This document shows positions 9,601 through 18,600 of a DNA stretch of 21,000 nt, in pieces (the stretch's first letter is position 1; each line of letters starts with the position of its first letter). Made by a program: the position numbers and the translations under genes. The notes under the pieces are model-generated. The model did no database searches. It had not been told where the DNA came from and was given only the letters and a program-made list of their open reading frames with translations. Source of the DNA: Glandiceps talaboti (lineage: Eukaryota; Hemichordata; Enteropneusta; Spengelidae); contig NC_135553.1 of the NCBI RefSeq assembly GCF_964340395.1, forward strand, positions 7,264,001-7,285,000. Reading direction: 5' to 3'.

Positions 9601-12600
9601 ATACTATGTGAAGATTTTCAATGGTGGAGTGGGTGGACTTGTTCGGATTAGCCCAACTCATTTGTCACTGTTTTTGTCGCATATTTGTCAACAATAAATT
9701 CCTATTGTCTATGACTGAATTGTTACTATGGAGACCATGGCATTTATTTCAAGCCATAACAATGGCATACACTGTGTGTGACATTCCTTTGTACATTACT
9801 TTCATATTTGAAATAAGACTCTAAGAGTGACTTTTAAGTTGGTTTACCAGTTAACCAGAGAATTTATCTTATCATTATGAAAACTACACTAATAATTATA
9901 GCTTATGAATTTTATTGAAATGAAATTCAAATTACATAAAGTCACTAAAAATAATTCAGATTTAACTAAATAACTGAAGTGTGTAATCATTTGGTTTGAA
10001 AATATAATTTGATACATAATTATTTAATAAAAGATTGTGTTTATTTAGATTATTAATCTGAATATGTATGTTACAATAACGTGTTCATTTCAACGATATG
10101 TACATGTAAAATATTCAAGAGTTCTCTCTTGGACATGGTGTCAAAGTACAGAAGTCTGTCCTTCACATTTCTGAGCACCGTGAATTAATGAAATGATAGA
10201 CATATTTTAGACATCTTTAGTCATCATTAGTATAATATGATTCAGTCAAAATACTCAGGTGACCAACGTTTTAGTTAACTACATGTAAATCAAAACAGAT
10301 CTTTACAGCAGCTAATTTATGAGTGCTGTATTGTGGCATTTTGTCTACAGTAGTACATGTATGTTTTTACTATACAATGCTTTCCATAGCATGTTGTAAG
10401 TAATGAATAATAAAGCATGTTATATCCGATATAGGAATGTGCCCATTTTTTTTGTGGGGGTGTAAATATTTTTTTTTGTAGTGTTTAGTTTTGAAGTACA
10501 TGTAGCAGGAAGTGATAGTAGGGCGTAATATATATATACTAATGTACACTGCATATTCTGTTAAATTGTAATTAGCATTATTGGTTTGGATCTCTAAGTT
10601 GAGCTGGAAGGTGTTTTCAGTAACAGAAATACTTAGTAAACAGTATTTGGTAATGTATTTGTAGGTATGTACTAGTATGTATGTGTGTATGTATGTATGT
10701 ATGTATGTATGTATGTATGTATGTATGTATGTGTGTGTGTATGTACGTATGTTTAAGTTCATGCATGCGTTCGTGAGTGCGTGCATGTGTTCATGTGTGT
10801 GTATGTATGTATGTATGTGTGTGTGTATGTATGTATGTGTGTGCGTGCATGTGTGTGTGTCTGCGTGCGTGCATATGTATGCATGTATGTATGTATGTAT
10901 GTATGTATGTATGTATGTGCAGAGGGTTAAATTACAAAGGGAAAGGGGTGATGGAGAATTTTTTAATTTTGTCTCAATGTGTTGGATTTCATTATTGTTA
11001 TCCTAAAATGAGTATTAGTGAGAGACCTTGGGAAGGGCTATAAGAAAGGTCTCAATCTCAATGTGTTATAGTGAGTGACTTAACCTCAACCACACTTACA
11101 TAGTGGATGACACAACCTCACTTACATTGTCATAGTGGATGACACAACCTCACTTACATTGTCATAGTGGATGACACAACCTCACTTACATTGTCATAGT
11201 GGATGACACAATCACACATACATTGTCATAGTGGATGACACAACCTCACTTACATTGTCATAGTGGATGACACAATCACACATACATTGTCATAGTGGAT
11301 GACACAATCACACATACATTGTCATAGTGGATGACACAACCTCACTTACATTGTCATAGTGGATGACACAATCACACATACATTGTCATAGTGGATGACA
11401 CAATCACACTTACATTGTCATAGTGGATGACACAATCACACATACATTGTCATAGTGGATGACACAACCTCACTTACATTGTCATAGTGGATGACACAAT
11501 CACACATACATTGTCATAGTGGATGACACAACCTCACTTACATTGTCATAGTGGATGACACAATCACACATACATTGTCATAGTGGATGACACAATCACA
11601 CATACATTGTCATAGTGGATGACACAACCTCACTTACATTGTCATAGTGGATGACACAACCTCACATACATTGTCATAGTGGATGACACAATCACACATA
11701 CATTGTCATAGTGGATGACACAATCACACATACATTGTCATAGTGGATGACACAACCTCACTTACATTGTCATAGTGGATGACACAATCACACATACATT
11801 GTCAGAGTGAGTGACACAACCTCACATACATTGTCATAGTGGATGACACAATCACACATACATTGTCACAGTGAATGACACAACCACACATACAGTAGTG
11901 ACAACCACACATACATGTACATTATGTGATGTAGTGAGTGACACAACAACACATACATTGTCATAGTGAGTGACTGACACGCCACACATACATTGTAACA
12001 TGGCAAGTGTCACAACCACCATGTTTTTAATAAACACACAATAGCCTGTGTCATTTTGAGAATATTGCAATCACAGAATTAAACATAAACATATTACCCA
12101 ATGATGTGATGTAAGATTGCAACATATCTGATTGTGCACAAATTGACAAGTACAGGCTTGTTTTCTTTGATCATGTTACCTGTAATTGTCTATTCAAAAT
12201 GTACATCATACAATCTGATACAGATAATAGATATACCTACTTTTACATGAGTTTCCTTCATATAAAAAGAGGATGGTTTTACATGGCTTCACAAATTTAA
12301 CCATATGTTTGTATTAGCATGAACTTGATAGTGGCCTTGAAGGAAGATTGAAAATTCTATATCTGTTGTAGGTATTTCATCTAAATTATAAAATTCATTG
12401 ATATATATATATTGTTTGCATGTCGTGATTATCTCTTCAAGGTTATACCTTAAATGTAACTTATTCTATACAGTCTTCGGCCCTATCATTTTTAAAAGGG
12501 CATGTGAGGGTAAATGAACAATTCCTTGTCTGTACAAAGTCCAAATACTAGTATACAATGTGTTGATTCAGCTGTTTGAAATCCACATGTACATTGTGTA

Positions 12601-15600
12601 CATACATGTACCCTAGTGTGTTCTGTTTTGATGTCTCTGTAAATTTTGTGTTCTAAACAGACCACCAGATAATCTACCAGCAGATAACAAGGCTACACTT
12701 ACCATAGCTGGCCAAGAGTTTAATGTCAAAGCTGATGATTTAGAGAAGATGGAAGAATTAGGACGTGGTGCGTATGGATTTGTAGAAAAAGTGAAACATG
12801 GACCCAGTGGTACAATCATGGCAGTCAAGGTAAGTAGGAAGGATTTGATGGGATACCCTCCTCCTAACCCCCTCCCCACCCAGTGGTACAATACATGGCA
12901 GTCAAGGTAAGTAGGAAGGATTTGATGGGATACCCTCCTCCTAACCCCCTCCCCACCCAGTGGTACAATACATGGCAGTCAAGGTAAGTAGGAAGGATTC
13001 GATGGGATACCCTCCTCCTAACTCCCTCCCCACCCAGTGGTGCAATACATAACAGTCAAGGTAAGATGGAAGAATTTGATGGGATACCCTCCTCCTAACC
13101 CCCTCCCCACCCAGTGGTGCAATACATAACAGTCAAGTTAAGATGGAAGAATTTGATGGGATACCTTCCTCCTAACCCCCTCCCCACCCAGTGGTGCAAT
13201 ACATAACAGTCAAGGTAAGATGGAAGAATTTGATGGGATACCCTCCTCCTAATCCCCTTCCCACCCAGTGGTACAAGACATGTCAGTCAAGGTAAGATGA
13301 AAGAATTTGGCAATAATGCCCTCCTCCTAACTCCCTTGACCTCCCCACCCAGTATAAAGAGGATTAATTGATACCTGCTGTAGACCAAGGTCAAACCTGT
13401 AGAACTATTTCAGTTTAGGTTGGCCATGGTGACAGAAAACTGTGTTTGTTGGTGTTCAGTGTAACTTTCCCACACAATGCTGATTTTCTCACATTAACAT
13501 TGAATCACTTTTGGACAGACCTTAAAGGACTTCTCTGAAAACAAGTGACTGCACATGGGGGTTAACACTTTGAAAGAACTAACCAATACTACATGTAGTA
13601 TCAACAAATCCTTATTGTCAGAGTATAAGAAGAGAAAGTATCAACATTTAATCAGAAATACTTACAGATCACAGAGTCAGCCATTAATAATAACTTTGTT
13701 ACGGTTACAGAGAATTAGAGCTCAAGTCAACAGTCGAGAAGATAAACGTATTGTAATGGACATGGATGTTGCCATGCGTAGCTCAGATTGTGAATTTACA
13801 GTGACTTTCTATGGTGCTATGTTTCAAGAGGTAAGTATCGACAATAGAGGGCGCTATATAACAAAATCTCAATACAGTATATGTATGGGTTTGCAATTTT
13901 AGTCTCAAGAAATAATTGAAGCTGTTATCATATACCTTACAGGTGAAAAAGAATGCTTTCCTGTTCACTATCATGACATTATTGAGAGTGATGCTAAAGT
14001 TAATGTAAAATGCATCACAGGGATGAATTCCCTCAAAGCGCCATAATTCTTTCCAAACCTTATTTACCATATGAAAGCTTGTTCTGGTGTTCTTGAAATA
14101 ATAACAAAAGAACTTGATGGGTCCACTACCCTAACCTCTGACCTCTATATTTCCTGTTGCCAGGGTGATGTATGGATCTGTATGGAAGTGTTGGATATGT
14201 CTCTTGATAAATTTTACAGGAAAGTTTATGAAAAAAATGAGACAATTCCAGAAGAAATTCTTGGATATATGGCATATTCTGTAAGTGTGTATTCTTATAT
14301 CTACCTATCTGTAAGGATGTCTTTTCAGTAAAAAACAAACCAATGACTAAGGTAAACACATAAGTATGGATATTCCAGCTGTTGGGGGCACTATACAGGT
14401 CCTTACCTACATATATAGGGACACCTTACTATATGCTTGGCAGACGCTGCAAGATGCTTTAATAATATTGGACATGATTTCTTTGACTTGTTGAAGATGA
14501 TTTTACCTTTTCCTTCAGAATTTGAGAAAATGTTTAAGTGCGGAATAGGTACATCCAAGTTACCCCATTACCGTGTTTTTAATGTTTTAGAGATTTTTTA
14601 GATGGAAATATGGCCCCACGTTTAGGGTTTTTTCATGAACATAGTGATTCATTTGGGTGACACATCTCCATTCATCTTATGGGAGGAGCACTTCCTCCGG
14701 ACATGCACCATCAGCATGTCTTCGAATTTACAACGTATTGGCAAATCTGGGCAAAATGTGGACATTTAATTTATTGTTACTCAACAGATTGTTAAAGCCT
14801 TGCACTATCTACAGACACATCTTAAAGTGATACACAGAGATGTGAAGCCCTCCAATGTATTGATTGACAGGGGAGGTCATGTCAAGATGTGTGACTTTGG
14901 TATCAGTGGGCACCTCGTGGATTCTGTGGCTAAAACAATGGATGCAGGCTGCAAACCATATATGGCTGTAAGTATCATGATATTAACTATTGTTTGACTG
15001 TGAGGGCGATAGCAAGTGTCCATACCCTTGTGGTTGTCATGGATTTTTGTATGTATATTCATCGGTTAAACACACGGATGTTAGGTATAAATCATACATG
15101 GTTCGAATTCAAGGTCAAGAAAGACATGTCCTGGGTTAATAAACCAGCCTTTATTTAAAACTACTCAACGTTACATAAAGTGGTTTCTTGTTTTGTAGTT
15201 AGCATATATTTCCTGGCTATGACATCTGTTACTCAGAGGGCAACCATGTGAAATAGTTTATATACAAAACAGCAAGAGGGTATCTTACAGACTATAGCTG
15301 ATAGCCTGAACTGAATGCCGTATCTTACAGACTAACGCTGATAGCGTGACATGAATGCCGTATCTTATAGACTAAACAGTAACCTATGTCAGACTTATTC
15401 TCAATGTCTGTGAGTGTCATCACAAAAGGCTGAAAACACTCCTTTCTCAAATCCAATTTCTTACGTTTTCTTTGCATCCTTGCCACAACAGGTTTTATGA
15501 AGTTCTGTGTAAAGAAGAAATCTTGCCATTTTATGTGGCAACACTTAGTTTTCAATATATCTGATTGTTATTTGTAATCATAATAATTCTTTCCTTTTGC

Positions 15601-18600
15601 AGCCTGAACGTATAGATCCAGAGATGACTGGCAATCAGAGAGGTTATGATATCAAATCAGACGTATGGAGTCTTGGAATCACTATGGTATGTATGAATTG
15701 AAGTGTGTATTGTGTATTTATGACACTGATAATCGAGCCTTCAGTCTACTAAGATAGATGCAAACTAAATCTATTGATCTTCAATGTGGTAGATTACACA
15801 AATGGGTGATAGCAGTTCCTCAGTTGTGCGATATCTGATCATCCTGTGATCAACATAGTATAAACATTGCAAGTCCCAAAACAGCATTGCAAGTTCATGG
15901 AACTCTAAATAAACTAGTTTTCAGAGACGCCTCTCTACTGAGACTTACGATAGTGTTATAATTAAGTCAAAGTCCATTCAATAGCTTATTACTGTTGTAT
16001 CAACATGTTACTGCAATAGTTTTAGTTTGTGTCTATCTTAGTAAACCGTAGGCTCAATTACCAGCGTAATATTTCGCACACAGCAAGAAAGTCCATTCAG
16101 CTAGCAGAATAGTAGAAGTATGACAAGCATATTTGCAGGTAGTGAGTGAAGCAGAAGGTTAAAAAATAGTTTGAATTCACTCATCAAGTCTAGCCAGTTG
16201 ATCTTTAGAGTGTACATGTACTTGCACTGTAAGTGAAATGTGGTGACTGATTCTATTTAGTCAAAAAAATTGACCAGGATCACTGACATACTATTCACAA
16301 TCCTTTCTAAAAGTTACATGCATAATTTACATTTAATAATACACAAACAAGTTGTGATGATTATGTTTTTTTGCAATTACATATTTTGGAAACAGAATAC
16401 AAGAATACAGGTATTGTAGCTGGATGACTTACTACCTTATAGTGGCCATATGTATGAGGATTTGGTATTTATTTTGGATTTTTAAATTTGTAAAACAATT
16501 TTATCATGGCTTCCTACTTGAAAAATCAATTTGAAACAACATTATCCAAGTCTGTGTTGGTAACTCCATACATTGAAAAAAAGCTACAAAATTTGTAAAA
16601 AGTTTGTTATTGTACATACAATAACAAACAGTTTATACTTTTATTATGCTTTTTGCAGTTTAGTGAGTTACAAACAAGGACTCGGTTCGTGTTGTTTCAC
16701 ATCACATCGATTTTTCAAGTAGGAAGCAATGATACAATTGTTCTATAACCCAAAATAAATACCCAATCCTCATCTACATGTATGTGGCCATTTTATACTG
16801 ACTGAGAATCCAGTGTTTGCAATCTGTTTTCAATCTACTCTTTGAGGAATAGATTGTTTATGATAGGGAATATTGCTCTATAACTGACATCGATGAGCAA
16901 AATAGATATTACATAGAATCACTTGTTTATGCAGGTTCAACTTTTCCAAGACCTCTCCCAGACAACTGTTTTCCAAGCTTAAATTTAACTAGGCTTTTTA
17001 AACTTTAGGAATGGGTGTCATTGTTGTAAATTTCATGTTTTGTTGTGTGTGTGTGTTCTTATTTTCAGTATGAGTTGTGTACTGGTAAATTTCCGTATGA
17101 ATCGTGGGGCACACCCTTTGCACAGTTGAGACAGGTTGTCAAGGAACCATCACCTAAATTACCAGAGGGGCAGTTTTCAACAGCTCTGGTAGACTTTATT
17201 GATCTATGGTAAGCTGTCATGCTTTGTTTTTAGAATTGCACTAGGAGAGCAAAAAGTGAGGCTGATTTCATCATCACTGCATTTCTTACACATAGAAAGC
17301 CGTGAAAATGGTACTTTCACTGATCCTGCCAGGTATCACCTCTCTGAAATAGAACGAGAATGATTATCTTATGTTGCTCTGAAGCTCTGTTTTACACCGG
17401 GGTGAGGCTTTATGGGAAGGTAAACAATGTTAGGGGCTTCAAACCTCTTTGAACCATGCCTCAACAATGCTGAGGCCAACTATGGAGCTCCTATCACTAT
17501 TTACTTACCCACGATGCTTTGCTCCAGTCTTTCTTCTATTCCAGATTGGTCAATTTTTATAGCTATTGTAGACAGGTTGTATGCTGCAGGGTTGGTGAAA
17601 GCATATTCTCTGTTCTGATTAAGCATAAAAAATATTGCTGCGACATATCCATCCTCACTTTGCTCCCCTTTTAATATTTATATTTGTAAGCGATGTTGCT
17701 ATCTATATGACACCAACTCGGGTTTGTGATTAGAGGCAGACATGTGCTGATGCATAATTTGCTATCGCCATAATGATGAGTTTAGTTTAGGCAATAGTTC
17801 TACGTTTGATGATGTCTACAATAAAATGTGATTACACAGAGTAATGGTCAAAAGCAGTGATCTCTACTGAGAAAAGCAAGTCACAGGATGGCTAGAAATG
17901 GACTATTAGTCAAGATTTTATATTTGTCATTTCCAAATCAAAGGACTGGTGCCACTCCCATATAATGGTATAGTGGGAACACTGAAAGATGAATGATAGA
18001 CAAAAGCTAAATATGAAGGTTTGAATGGTATTGGCCTAACTTAGTCAATATTTGCTTTTAAAATATAGACATATACACTGTGACAGACACTCTGTCGCAC
18101 TCTGACAATACCATCATTTTGTATGTCTGCACAACTTTGTGTGTATATTTCTAATAATTATATCTCTATTTTGCATTTCCAGCCTTAAGAAGGATTTCCG
18201 TGATCGACCAACATATCCACAGTTGATGGTAAGTTTCTTATGATCATTGACCCAGTGTGACCTTCATTGCCTTGCAACTGTTTCTTGTGTTGATATGGAT
18301 CACCCAGCAACTGTTTCTTGTGTTGGTATCCATTACATGATAAAATAAAGGCTCTTAATCTTTTCTACCACAGAATCTTATAACATGTCAGTTTTCAAAG
18401 CAATTGACAAAATGTGTGTAAAAAAATTTTGTTAGTTTCTGAAAAAAATTACATGATTGGAAATAGAAAAAAAAAGTAGACAGAAGTTTGAACTATTTAT
18501 CTACAGTAGCCATGGAAACACCTGCAAATCAGTGCAGTAGGGTCGTATCTACTAATTGTGTATCAGATATGATGTTACTGCACTGATGTGACGAAATACC

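Larger units (their letters stand above)
8667..12660 (+). other. MAP2K6 intron 2 (4.0 kb)
   Basis: Donor GTAAGT, acceptor TTCTAAACAG. Holds the GTAT microsatellite, the 32-bp satellite array and AT-rich sequence with TACATGTA sites. No convincing exon. Confidence 0.8.

Noticed and set aside
10370-11043. Open frames encoding periodic MYVC or HTYI peptides on both strands
   Set aside because: Direct translations of the GTAT/GT microsatellite; no independent coding signal.
11101-11868. CRISPR-like array of 32-bp repeats
   Set aside because: The units are head-to-tail with no unique spacers, in an intron of an animal gene. It is a satellite.
11852-12070. 72-codon minus-strand frame rich in Val and Cys
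   Set aside because: Translation of decayed satellite copies.
12613-12891. 92-codon minus-strand open frame
   Set aside because: Antisense shadow of MAP2K6 exon 3 and the first unit of the 77-bp array.
15010-15110. Pol III A/B box pair in intron 6
   Set aside because: GGTTCGAATTC fits a B-box, but the nearest A-like sequence is about 85 bp away and mismatched.
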